DNA of 64,000 bases from Topomyia yanbarensis (taxonomy: Eukaryota > Arthropoda > Insecta > Diptera > Culicidae), in assembly GCF_030247195.1 (NCBI RefSeq), contig NC_080670.1:157740580-157804579 (forward strand), given 5' to 3'. Under the pieces are notes generated by a model that was not told the DNA's origin, did not search any database, and saw only the letters and a program-made list of their open reading frames with translations. This document shows, piece after piece, positions 47,885 to 59,035 of this stretch (position 1 is the first letter of the stretch; each line of letters opens with the position of its first letter). Made by a program: the position numbers and the translations under genes.

Positions 47885-48060
47885 TCAGCACACCCGTATA
47901 TATGGATGATACCTTAATCAAGGTACGACTGCACGATTTAGCATCGCGTACCTCTAATAACAAGTTGTTTTAAATTCATATCAAATAATGGAGAGGTGGG
48001 TGTTCGAGCGATGAAAATGCGCATCACAAAACCTATCCATAGTGCATAGTGCATCTTGCT
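47885..48060 (+). pseudogene. Non-LTR ORF1 relic, copy 6
   Basis: TPVYMDDTLIKVRLHDLASR matches the IKIPVHMENDMVDVRIHDLA segment of the better copies. NGEVGVRAMKMRITKPIHS follows in the right order after a deletion. No start, knuckle or tail is visible. Confidence 0.6.
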
Positions 48061-48888
48061 AACCCAAACCAAATGGTTCGATTTCATTGGTTCTTATCAC
48101 CTTAAAATGAGCTTCTTTACTTGCGGGACATCACGCTTGACTATGGAGCTTAGAGCTAGCGCCAATCCGGCGCTAGTTTAGTCCCGTCACTAAGTTAATG
48201 TCGGATTCTGATGAGACGAATTCGAAACACAAATTTCATAACTAATTGAAAAACTTCAGAGTTAGAAAAAATGTAATGCAAAACTATACCACTCGTTTTT
48301 TTAGCTTCATGCAAAAACGAATGAGATCGATATGCGGTCGTGAGCAGCATAAAAGATGAGATAAAGAACAAAGTCCCTATTGAAAGGACACTTACATAGT
48401 TCTAGATGATTGGGCAAGCAATTTAATATTGCCAAACATTGTTGGTTTGTACATAAACTATCGTTGTCATAGTGTCTCAAGTATAAAGCAAAACACAGCT
48501 AAAAAAATCAGGTACATATCGGAATTTACAATTTTCCAGCATACGCACCACACCACAAACATTTCATTGATTGTTTGATGCCAAAACAAAAACAATGATT
48601 CCTGCCAAAAGCGCATTGCCCTATAGTTGACATATGCGCATTTCAACCTCGAATCGAACGTATGTAGCATATTTGCTACATTTCATTCACCATCGCTCAC
48701 ATCCATAAATAATTTGCATCGAATTCGAAAAACGCGAGGTGTAAAATTTCTCCAGCATTTTCGATTAAAAATAAATCAGCAACTCGTTTCATTCACCCTC
48801 ATCGCCGCACCCTCTCGCATAAATATGACGCATATCTATCTACCATTTGCCGACTAGACTACGAAGTATAGAGACTAAAGAGCTACTT
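48061..48888. other. No gene seen (intron DNA)
   Basis: AT-rich DNA without a supported coding frame, reaching the donor of candidate first exon B. CTAGCGCC...GGCGCTAG at about 48156-48176 is a small palindrome. Confidence 0.45.
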
Positions 48889-48890
48889 AC

Positions 48891-48978
48891 CAGTATGCAT
48901 CATCGATATCTCCTCCGTCTCGTTGCCCAGCATATCAACGTCGAAGGCAAATATTTTACCCGAGTTATAAACGTTCAT
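48891..48978 (-). CDS. AMPdeam: AMP deaminase, candidate alternative first exon B
   Basis: GTCACAATG opens a 29-codon frame, MNVYNSGKIFAFDVDMLGNE followed by TEEISMMHT and one base. The donor GTAAGT begins at 48890. The phase equals that of first exon A and fits the exon at 8479-8671 (...MHT-AQCNESP). If the link is right, the intron spans 40.2 kb and first exon A is used from an internal promoter. The product would have an acidic N-terminus, in contrast to the basic and Ser/Pro-rich exon A. An independent small gene is the alternative. Confidence 0.55.
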
Positions 48979-50274
48979 TGTGACCGTGTAGGATAAAAAT
49001 TGCACCAAAAATGAAAGTAAAATTAAGACAAACTTTCGCGAGAAAATTATCGATTTTGACGCCTTTTACGCTTGGCACTTTCCACGGCGCACGGATGCGA
49101 ATGACTCACTTTAACTTCCAACTTCTGCTACCTACTCTATATCTGATGAGGCTATTGCGTGCTTCCTCCACTGCTTCGGTGATTGAATGAGAAACAGGTC
49201 CTCCGAAAAGTAAAACACTCGCGTTGGCAGAATATTACTGCTATAAGGGGATTGCATCAAAACACGCAATTCATTCCGGTCTTCTTTCGGGTTTCTCTTG
49301 TTTAGCTGCTAGCACTAGTCTCTGGAGAATGGCACTGTGCTTAACAAGTAAACTTTTTCATCATACGGGTAAGGGGGCTCACAATAAAACGAAACGTGTC
49401 TATATTAGAAACAGTCACTAAACAGAATGCAATCGCTAAACTCCAGTTGAAAACCACTTCGCGACAATCTGGTTAAACTTCAAAACCGCAATGAATGCAA
49501 TCAGCAACTTTAAATGGCTGCATGACTCTTTTTTATGCTAACACAGCTTCTTAAAAAAACTGATGATGTTTTCGGCGCAAGTTTCCAACCCTTGTTGTTT
49601 GTTATGATTTTGTTCCGCTTTGCATAGGCGGCTTGTTGTTCACGAGTTCACGAGAGCCCTTTTTTCATACGGTATGGGTACTGACTGGAAGAACGCTTCT
49701 TCACGACGCACCACGAAACGGTATAATGACGGTATTGGATCATGAACGATTTTACTACTAAGTTCACACCATCAATACATCGCTGCCGCCACTATGCTCA
49801 CTACAACAGCAGTATGGAAACGATGACGACGGCTTTCTGTGTAAGTGTCGGCGCGGATGGTCACGGCGCGGCGAATGAGGGTGTTCCACGAGAAAATAGT
49901 CTAGCATGATGGTTGCTGTAAGAAACAAAGACTAAATTAAAATAAGATCAAATATATTTTAGAATTTACACTGGATCAGTGCAGTAATTTTTCAATAATT
50001 TATAGTTATGCTAAAATACTAAAACAATAAACTTTAACGTTTCAACAGCAAATTTTAATGCAAATTCGCGGTTTGTCAACACTTTTCTAATCGGACTGCT
50101 CGGGCGAGAGTACTTTATCAGAGACCTGCAACGCCACAATACTCGGCGCATAACCAGGCAACGTGTTCGATGTCGTAGTAACAGTTAAAAAGACTTCAAA
50201 GTAAATAATAGCAAAAATTATTGCAAAAATATTCGCTCGTTTTCTGTGTCATAGAAACACTAGGGGTGTGGGAT
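48979..50274. other. Upstream region of first exon B, possible promoter
   Basis: The roughly 900 bp upstream of the ATG are more GC-balanced than their surroundings, as insect promoter regions often are, but I see no TATA box I would stand behind. The rest shows no gene. Confidence 0.35.
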
Positions 50275-50284
50275 AGTAAAGCCT

Positions 50285-50476
50285 AGAAAAACTCTAGAAA
50301 GAGAACTGCGGAAACTCCATTTTGGATCGATTGGATTCGCGTTTAGCTGTCAAAAAACGAATCCAATCGAACATTGCCTATCCTTATAACATTGGACGTG
50401 TTGCCATACAATGCCGGGGCATACGTTGCCAAAAATGCTGTTTTTCTCTCCGCAGTTCTCTTACTAGAGTTTTTCT
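50285..50476. mobile_element. 192-bp MITE, copy 2
   Basis: Same length as copy 1 and almost identical. AGAAAAACTC and GAGTTTTTCT ends are bracketed by AGTAAAGCCT on both sides (50275-50284, 50477-50486), a perfect 10-bp duplication. Duplications of 9-10 bp are typical of the Mutator superfamily. The GATTGGATTCG hairpin is conserved. Confidence 0.82.
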
Positions 50477-50486
50477 AGTAAAGCCT

Positions 50487-51177
50487 CCTTGTTTGATCTC
50501 AGATTTCTAAAACCAGGAGCTATTTGCTTCGGATTTGTGTCGATGCTATTATATTTCGGTGGGTTCCAAGAAGAAGAATTTAAGCCTCTACTATGAATCT
50601 CATCTTCCTACAGTTTTTAGGAGCCCTCGGGGAGTAAAAAATGTCCCCGCATAGCCAGCTCTGCGAAATTTAAAAATCAGTTACCTATTTCTACTCGTAT
50701 TTACTGAAACCAATTCAGATTCATTCACTAACTTTCCAACTGATTGAAATTTCATGCAGAATCGAATAAGCAAAGACAAAGCAATAACAAATGAGTGCAG
50801 AGAAGCATTCATTTGTTATTATGTGGACAGTTTGAAGTCAGAAGTTGGCATCTTCTACATTTTCGAGAATATTTTTTTCAAAAGATAGTTTTTTTTATTT
50901 TATAAATCGCAGGCTTAAAGTGTCTAGAATATGTTGGTAAAATGTAAAAAAACGTGAATTAGTTCCGTTGCTACATGGCTTTGAACGGACCAATGTCCTG
51001 AGCGTTGAAGGACGCTCAGAAACAAGTTCGCTCTAAAACAAGTTACTATACCGATCGAAGGTAACTCTGATAGTCCACAATAATTCTATAGGTGGCAGTA
51101 GTGTTTATTGGTGTGCTTACAAGTTCCCGGTATGGCCTAACCAACACATTTAGTGATAGTAGGGTTTTCGAAGAAAA
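50487..51177. other. No gene seen
   Basis: AT-rich DNA leading into the Mutator-like frame, without a recognisable promoter or repeat ends. Confidence 0.5.
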
Positions 51178-51500
51178 ATGGGAGAATCGCACAAATATGG
51201 CCGTGGGGGTACAGGTGGGAAGAAAAAAGATCGGTTTAAGGGAAATCAATTTACTGCCGAATCGGATACGGAGCTCGTCAGCACGTCAGCGAAGAAATTG
51301 AAAACAGCCGAAAACATGGAAGCTATCATCGACGTAAGCAGTAATTATTTGAGGTTTTTCAACTTCCTAAGTGAATGTCTGGTGTTCAAATCATGTGGAT
51401 CTAACGTGAAATTTACTCGCTCCGCCGCACCAGGAGTACCCTTCAACTTGGCGATCGAGTGTTCCTGCACAACTCACCGAGTACCACCAGGTCCACACGT
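51178..51500 (+). pseudogene. Mutator-like (Phantom-type) transposase, N-terminal fragment
   Basis: MGESHKYGRGGTGG then DRFKGNQFTAESDTELVSTS AKKLKTAENME is the characteristic opening of insect Mutator-like transposases (RFxGNQFT, STSAKKL). It is followed by a hydrophobic segment (YLRFFNFLSECLVFKSCGSN) and FTRSAAPGVPFNLAIECSC, which has the Cys pairs of the zinc-binding part. After about 105 residues the similarity stops at unrelated AT-rich sequence containing two GTGTTCAGCGACCC words, although the frame runs on to 51639. The catalytic DDE domain is absent. Confidence 0.7.
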
Positions 51501-52258
51501 GAGTCATTGTTTTGAAGTGTTCAGCGACCCCACACATTATTATATTAAAAGCTTCATTGATATTAATAAATATTTTACTTTTTTTGTCCGCTATTTTGAA
51601 TTTGTCAAATTCGTGTTCAGCGACCCTAGAAACCCATAATGGCGAATGGCGACCTGTATCGTACCCGCAGATGATGTTGGTTTTGGAAACACCTTTTGCT
51701 GGAGCCGCCTTTTTGGACGCCATTTTTGATACCTTACACTCGAACATTCAGATTTTATAGATGATACCTTAATAAACATTTTGCAGAATAGCGCACATGT
51801 CCAAGTCATTTTACTTCTTCCAAAAAAATTATCAAACATAAGGTGCTTTTGTACAATTGCACAAGAGGACCCCCATTTGGGGATGACGTCTTCTATATCT
51901 GGTGCACTTTTGCTTAATATTCCCTTTCAAAGCTAGCCCAGAAACATAATTCAGTTTGCTTCTGAAACCGAACATATCCGAACCTGAGTGCGCTGTATTG
52001 GGAGAACGAGTGACGAGGGAAACGATACAAATATTTCATTCATCGCGGTTGGCATGAATTGAATTTCGTTTCTCTTTCAAGTTCGCTTTTTTTTCTCTGC
52101 ACCTAGCGATAGTCAGAATCACACTCTTCCTGGGCCAAGAGAGTAGTAATATATTTTAGTATTTCTTCAAAAGCATGCTCTAAGCGTCTTTTAAGGTCGT
52201 CAAACGGTGAAATAACAAAATTCTCACAAGTTTCCTATCTCATGCCTCCACGCGAGTC
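51501..52258. other. No gene seen
   Basis: The Mutator frame and several opposing frames overlap here without recognisable content. A 29-bp word at 52170-52198 recurs exactly at 53466-53494. Confidence 0.45.
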
Positions 52259-52261
52259 TAA

Positions 52262-52431
52262 TGGGGTTTTCGATTGATTGACACCGGTGTAGTGGAGTGC
52301 ACTGAAACTGCACCGTTTTTGCACTTTCTAGCAGAATTGCAGAAAACTGGCTATGTTCCATTGACACTTCTGCTAGAAAGTGCAAAACCAGTGCAATCCA
52401 CTACACCGGTGTCAATCAATCGAAAATCCCA
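52262..52431. mobile_element. Harbinger-type (Tourist-like) MITE
   Basis: TGGGGTTTTCGATTGATTGA begins the left arm and its near-complement ends the right arm. The arms match for about 65 bp including CACCGGTGTAGTGGA and TTGCACTTTCTAGCAGAA. TAA flanks both ends (52259-52261, 52432-52434), the favoured PIF/Harbinger duplication. The ends differ from those of the 11550-18708 element, so it belongs to another family. Confidence 0.75.
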
Positions 52432-52434
52432 TAA

Positions 52435-53499
52435 GTCTATTGATGACATTTGGTCCTTAGACCGGCGAAGACTGGGTTCTATCAGCCTTCTGCCGATAGT
52501 AGCAGAATGAGAGGGTGCGAACAGATCTAGCCGAGAAAACATTGCCGTAAAAATGAATAGTTGATCTGAAATTAGCCCCAATACGACTAATCTGACTAGT
52601 ATCTATGATCACGGGTCAATACGTATTGAAAATTCACCGCGTCTGTTTTTATGAACCTAATTTCAAGCTCCGTTATTGCTAACAAGCCCGTGCATCAGGT
52701 TAACAGTCCTTTATATTTCCCTTCAGTGTTCGTTATTATCGTTCGTATACTTGTATTCCACAAACAATCCGATATGGAAAATAAGAAATACTTTCCTTGA
52801 TTTATAACATCTCGCGCTATTTTTGCCTGCATAATGTGTTATCACACGGTAGTCTTCAAGCCAATAAATATATAGTTGAGAAGAAGTAGCGAATTCTATC
52901 CAAATACTGTTGCAATGAATAGTGATCCGGTCCATTACGCAGATAAGATTAGCTTTTCTAGGTCGGCTGTGTGGAGTTCAAATTTCTTTTGTTTAGGGAA
53001 CATATTATATTCTCGGTAGCCGGCTGCCCAGAGTTTAAAAAAAACTAAACAAGATCTTCTCTTTTTCGAGTGATCGTGCACTCGGAGACTAACTAAACAA
53101 CTACCTAATAAAATATGATTTACAGGTCGCATCGCTTGCTTGGAGCGAATCCTAGACCTGATACCCTTCCAAACTACCAACTCCGCGACACCTATGGAAG
53201 CGTCTGATGAATCGTCGTCCTTTCGTTAAGTAGGTAAAGGATCAACACTTCCTGTCTACCTTATCCTTTATCCTTCCCCGTGAACGATGGAGATGGGGGC
53301 GGCCGGCAATGATGGCTATCATGCTGTTGAGGTTTTAATATGGGTCGGATTGGTATGAATTCCTACTTACCATTTCCTAGGTAACTCTTATTAGATAATC
53401 AGCAGTCAAACATGATGAAGTCAGTGTGCAATCCGCCAAAATCATCGTCACAACGCAACGCAACGCAAAAGCATGCTCTAAGCGTCTTTTAAGGGAACG
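52435..53499. other. No gene seen
   Basis: Short frames only. The second copy of the 29-bp word lies at the right edge, directly beside the ORF1 knuckle fragment. Confidence 0.45.
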
Positions 53500-54040
53500 C
53501 TTCAGATTTTTCGGGCGCCATTTGTAGGCGGAAAAATGTTATTCATCATGTGGATTCTTCTCACAATTGGCGCACTTTTCAGCATTCCCAATGCAAGAGT
53601 CATCCTCATGATTCTCTGCGCAATTGTTACACCGAGCATTTTTACCTAAATTTGCTTGTATTTAGTGCAATGCTGCAATACATGACACACAGTACAAATA
53701 GCGGAGCTGACAGACGATCCTTGTCGAAGCAGACGTAATAAAATGCAAAGCAATCCCGCTAAAGATACAAGTTTGAAGGGATACACAGTGCGATTAGCAT
53801 TCAAAATTTTCGCTCACAAGAACAAGGGTTCGTTGTAACAGCTAACCCCAGTAGATCCACGCATGACAATCTGGAACCAGTGATCACACCGTCGATCTCA
53901 ACTTTGTGAACGGACATATAGATGCAGCAGTCTTTCATAAAAGAATTAGTTCCTGTAACGGATTTTGCTTGGTTTAGACAGAATATCACAATTCTGAGCT
54001 TATCTGGGCGAACTTTCGAGGGATCTATCACGGGTGTATA
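53500..54040 (-). pseudogene. LINE ORF1 fragment with zinc knuckles (I/Jockey type)
   Basis: The minus-strand frame MIDPSKVRPDKLRIVIFCLN to DGVITGSRLSCVDLL, and further down RCNNCAENHEDDSC...KCANCEKNPHDE in another phase. CX2CX4HX4C pairs of this spacing are usual at the end of LINE ORF1 proteins. It is not the RRM-type ORF1 seen elsewhere in the window. Frame changes separate the parts. Confidence 0.5.
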
Positions 54041-54489
54041 AAACTATGTCATTTCTTAAGAGTACTTAGCAGATTATCTTTGATCTGAAAGAAAATCAGA
54101 TATGGCTCGATCGGATGCAATATGTAGAGGGAACTGGCTCAATTCGGACCTAGAAAGGGTTTATGAGCTGAAATGTACCAACCGATTTGGAAGTACTTAT
54201 TTTTTTCTGAAAGCCTGAAAAATTAAAATGTGTACAATTGACATTTTTAATTTATTGCTACTGTTATTGTGTATAAAAACTTCTGAGCAAAATTATTCTA
54301 TTATATTCTATTCTAACCCTTACACTAACAGTATTGAAAATCATCCTGAAAACCACTGCAGTTAGTCTGTAGTGTTTTTCTTGTCAATATTAATATTTGA
54401 AGCATATTTTCATATGTCGCAAATATTAAAACGGCCAGGCCTACTGTGCAGAGTCGGGTTTGAAGATGTTTTAAAATTAGACGGCAATT
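54041..54489. other. No gene seen
   Basis: AT-rich sequence between the ORF1 fragment and the 3' end of the I-type relic. Confidence 0.5.
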
Positions 54490-57400
54490 AAATTATTTAT
54501 TTAGTGAATAATTTAATTAACGAATTGTTTTGAATCGAAAGGAAGAAACGAGGACAACCGTACCGACCGTAGGATATAATAAATCGTTGGGAGTGACTTG
54601 GCTAAAAAGGTTAATATCAGTCCTTTGGTCCTTTGGGATGGGACAGAGGTATTTACTCCTTTTGCATGATCAACAGAGTGGTAAATTGGCGTTGGAAGTT
54701 GTGTGGAAAATCTGGTTTGACCTGTGCGTAGGACGGACAAACCTTTAATTCGATTTTGAAGTCCCAGTCAGTTCATGTTTCCGGCGCACCTTTCATTTGC
54801 TGGGTGCGCCTCCAGTAGTTTACAAAGTTGTGTGTCACCAACTTGTTGAAGTCCTTTATAATGTCGGTCGTTGGCACCTCCTTGGAGTACGGGAATGGCG
54901 ACCGAATGATGCGAGGTGGTTCTCATTCTCGTTGCCGTGGATACCGTTGTGGCCAGAGATCCAGCAGATGGATGTGACCGGGTTACAGCAGTATTCTATG
55001 GCCGGATGTAAGGGTGTCTGGATTCATCGGATGACAATGCCATAATGACAGTGAGGGAGCCCCAGAAAATAGTTGATGGTAGGTCTACAAAGTTTTTGGC
55101 CCAGGGCAATTGCAGCCGCTTTGGCGGAAGAACGGAACACTATGACGGAAAGCGCGTGACATAGCCTGTTTCTATGTTACTCACCCCTACCCCAACTTGC
55201 AGGTCTAGCTTTGACCCATCTGTGTATATTTTCTGGTTATTAGAGTATCTTCGATCAACGAGCTTTGTTGGAGCGAGTGAGGGTGGCAGCAAAGTTCGGC
55301 CCACGCTTCGATTTCTTGTCGTGTTCAGGCGTGCGATATTAGGTAGAGGGAGCCAGCGAAAGAGTGATCCTTAACCGTATGGAGCAGGGCATAGTCATTA
55401 CTGGATATCTTCTTGAGGGTTACGAGGATCCGTCTCAGGGTTACTACTCTCTTGTATGTGAAGGTTATTGCCGACCTCAACTGGCGTACTGGGAAGCTGG
55501 AAAGATGCCAGACGAGTTGCTCCATGGTACAGTAGCTACCACACCTTCTTAATTGCGACATGGTAATTCGATCCCATAGAACATCTTACTATGGTTTTGT
55601 CCATGGCTGATACTGAGGACGGTCGTGTGGTTACATTTCTTGTATCGCCTGCTGATCGTTCAAAGTAGTCTCTTCCTACTTTCGCATTCCCGTTTGATAT
55701 TTCGCAAGTGCGACAGAAAAATAAATTTGCGTTCGATTGTGATGCCTTGCACTTTGGGTTCATTAATGAATGGTATGTTCTTGCCGAATAATTTTACTGG
55801 CCTGTCCGTTGATCTGTGCATGGAGTTGCAGCAATGTGATATTGCGCATTTCACTATCGATAAGTTGAAACCGATAGATCCCATCCAGCGACTGACCAGG
55901 GGCGGCGAAACACGTTACGTCCCAGTGGGTAGAAAGCATAGGGTGAGGGGTCCATTAGTAAGGATTTTTTTCCCTTTTCGCAATGCATACGCTTACATTA
56001 CATTCACATTAAATCACGTTCGTTTATGCAAGTGGAATTGTGGTACATCGATGTTTTCAAATGTGTGTAGTGCGAGATACATGCGTTGCACATCTAATTT
56101 TTTTGAAAAGGTTCAAAATTTCGAGTGGGTAGTACTACCCATACTACCCACGTTTTCCGCCGGCCCTGCGACTGACAGCTCTTACTGCGGCTTGGAGTTT
56201 AATTCGCATGCGTGTTTTGTGTTTACCACTGACCATCAGGACTATATAATCGCGAAACACAAATATGAAAATGTCCTCTGGGGGTGCTGTAAAAAGCGAA
56301 TTCATTCCTATGGGAAAGTTCGTCACTGTCAGTACTGATACTTAGGGTACTCCATTAGATTCCCAGAATGTGTCGAACTGGCTACCACCGATGCCAACTA
56401 GAAACCGTCTACTGTTTAGAAACTGCTGTGTAAAAAACCCGACGCTGCCTTCGATACTCCATTGTCGTAGTTGCCAGAGGGTGTCCTCGCGGCAGATAGT
56501 ATTATAGGTCATCGCTAAGTCGAGTCGAGAGTCGCAATAGCAGTGTGCAGAATATCGTTTAGGGTCTGAATTGTCACTTTGCTAAATGAACCAAGATGAA
56601 TGCAAATACCGAGGCCTTTTTGGAAGGCGAACTGCTTGTAGTCGAGCAGATTGCATTCTTCGCGGATCGAGGATAGTCTACGATTAATCATACTTTCCAT
56701 AATTTTGGCCGTATACGACAACAATCTTGTTAGGTGGAAATCAGTGGGTTGTTTGGGTGGTTTCGTTTTGGGGATGGGACCATAAAAGCATCTCGCCAGG
56801 AGTCTGAGAGAGGCCCACCTTCCCAGGTCCCGTTGAAACTATTGAGAAGTGCTGTCTTCCCGTTCGGTGGAAGTTGCCTCAGCATATGGTAACTGATGTC
56901 GTCTAGTCCCGTTAGTTTTCCTCGACCAAAGGTTAATGCTGCTGCCAATTCTACAGCTGGGAAGTCTCGGTTGTCTATTTGACTGGAATCTGGAGAGAAT
57001 GTTGTAGTAGATGCCTCCAAGAGTGCTCTGCGTCTGTTGAAAGATAGTGGGACAGCTTGATTATCTTACAGTGATTGAAAGTTCCTTCCTATCTAGTTGG
57101 AATCAGTGGTAGTGCCTCTGTCGGTCGTAAGATAAAAACCGCTTTTTCTACGTTTCCACCGAGGGCGTTAACTCTTCTTTACAGTTCTTTCGTAGATGAC
57201 CCGGGGTTTATTCCATCAAGGCATTTGACCCAACTAACAGTTTTAACCTCCTCGGCACCCTTCATATCAATATTCCTAAAGCGACGGTATTCGGATGCGC
57301 GATTTTCCAAACAAAGTGGTCTTGCGCGGTTCGTTTGAGTGCGTGAATGTAGACCTGTGGGATTGTAAAGTTGAAACTATGTCAGGATTCCACCAGTGGA

Positions 57401-57680
57401 CAGTCTTAGGTGGGGGTACCGCTGGTTTGGTAGATGGTACGGTTCGCTGCTTTTATGGTGGTTTGAGTAAGTTCCTCGGGCGAATAATTACACTGACGGC
57501 CAATCCGACCGGTCATTAATCCAGCTTCTTTGGCGCGTGGTAATTGGAGGTGAATAATGTGTGAGATAATGATTGGGAAGTGATCATTATTCCCGATGTC
57601 GGGCACCATTGCCCTGCCGAGGACTCCGTCGATGAAGTTGGAGCACACGGTTAGGTCAATGACTAATGATGTGTGTCCGC
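54490..57680 (-). pseudogene. I-type LINE ORF2 relic (endonuclease, reverse transcriptase, RNase H)
   Basis: In order on the minus strand: endonuclease end with NDHFPIIISH (about 57580); reverse transcriptase start ELAAALTFGRGKLTGLDDIS and WRDAFMVPSPKRNHPNN (56730-57020); SYTAKIMESMINRRLSSIRE and FAFQKGLG (56515-56724); the catalytic region, where the expected (F/Y)ADD reads FRDYIVLMVSG; thumb SIGFNLSIVKCAISHCC and KVQGITIERKFIFLSHLRNI; then a C-terminal RNase H region with VGVGVSNIETGY (about 55180). An RNase H after the reverse transcriptase is a mark of the I group. Many frame breaks and the lost catalytic pair show that it is dead. A hAT MITE interrupts it at 55897-56168. Confidence 0.75.
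55897..56168. mobile_element. hAT-type MITE, copy 2, inside the I-type LINE
   Basis: CAGGGGCGGCGAAACACG at the left and CGCCGGCCCTG at the right, bracketed by the 8-bp duplication cgactgac (55889-55896, 56169-56176). It is the same family as 301-601 but lacks that copy's internal duplication. Excising it and one duplication rejoins the reverse transcriptase between AVRAVSR and WMGSIGFNL. Confidence 0.88.
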
Positions 57681-57689
57681 GTAAAAAGG

Positions 57690-58100
57690 ATGAGAATTTT
57701 TTTTCTACCGGCTTCTCTACTGTTCAATCAGTCCCTTGCTGAGAATGCTTTTCCCACGAAGTGGAAGGAGGATTTGGCAACATCGATCCTTAAAACCGGC
57801 AGCGTACATGATGTCACAAATTATAGAAGGATTTGAATCCTAAACTACCTCTTCGAGAGTATGTTGTTAAATCAAGGAGCTTTTAGAACTAAATCAAGGA
57901 GCTTTTAGAACTCTAAACACCTTGATTAAATGGTATTTATCCCGTGGAAAAACTAACGCAAACTGGATTGCCGGGTTGACTGACTGATTGGATCTCATCT
58001 TACCTTTACAAACCGTGCCGCTTCTGTGCGACTTGGAACTATGCTTTCAGATCAATTTGACATTGCATCGGGCTCTCCGAACTTCAGTCGAATCTTTTGA
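57690..58100 (+). pseudogene. Jockey-like LINE reverse transcriptase fragment
   Basis: On the plus strand, FNQSLAENAFPTKWKEDLAT and SVHDVTNYRRI give the WK(x)xxxxPIxKxGxxxDxxNYRxI region. Later WIGSHLTFTNRAASVRLGTM and LSDQFDIASGSP correspond to the segment before the catalytic box. The part between is deleted and a 22-bp word is duplicated in tandem near 57865-57910. The catalytic residues are missing. It lies opposite to and abutting the I-type relic. Confidence 0.65.
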
Positions 58101-59035
58101 AAATCGGGGTTTTCGATATTCCCAAACATCGTAAATAAGTATTAAATTAAACAAATAAATTCGTTGCATTGTTGTATGATAGAGGCGGGTTTAATACCGT
58201 AATAAATCGTCTGTTCAGTAAACCGATCTGCTCGGAATAATCATCCATCCATCGCCTTCGAATACTTTGCGTCAACTGATTTACAAACTTTACATATGTT
58301 TTTCTACAGTTTAATTCCACTATGTTTGTTATAGTTAAATGCACTTGCAGTTCACTATTTAACAGATACCTGGTATTTCGATTACTACTTGTAATCTTCT
58401 TCAGTGTTTGCTAATGCTGATTTCGTTTTTAGATCAGAGTTGCTCTAGGTTCGCTCGGAGCTGTCACTTTTGTATGGAAACTGTAAACATTAGAGCGAAC
58501 CTCGGGCGACTCGATTCTAAAACCGAAAACAGCATAAGACCTCCGTTCGCGTATATATTGTGATTTACAAAGTTTCCCCAAAACAAGCTCCGCTCGTTAC
58601 CTTCAAACGCCTGATTTCGATTGTAGCACAGATAAATTTGCATTGAACTTACATTTAAAATATCGTACAACTTGTTATTAGAATTGGAGTAATAAATATT
58701 TTTCCGTGCCAGCGAGTACTTTGATCCTGGCTTTGAACTACTGGACCACCCAAACAAGTTTATTAGCGTAAAGTTTGAACTTCACAGGCAAGATACTCCA
58801 GTCGGAAGCGAAATCTTAGCTGTTGCTGTTCAGGTATAAAATTTTCCCTGGAATAGTTTCTCTATAACATTGAACAAGTTCGAAATAAGTCTGTTGTAGA
58901 AGTTTATTCATACATATGTATATATTTTATGTACAATCAGGTGGTTAAGTATTTTTCAACAGTACATTTTGAAAGGGTAAGGATAATGAATGAAGGCGGT
59001 TATCGCATTGTTGTTATTAGTGTTAATGCACTAAT
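58101..59035. other. No gene seen
   Basis: Short conflicting frames only, with no repeat ends recognised. Confidence 0.5.

Noticed and set aside
51391..51747. 118-codon minus-strand frame
   Set aside because: Largely antisense to the Mutator-like fragment and its flanking sequence.
55625..56338. 237-codon plus-strand open frame
   Set aside because: It runs antisense through the I-type reverse transcriptase and across the hAT MITE, so it is a by-product of the insertion.
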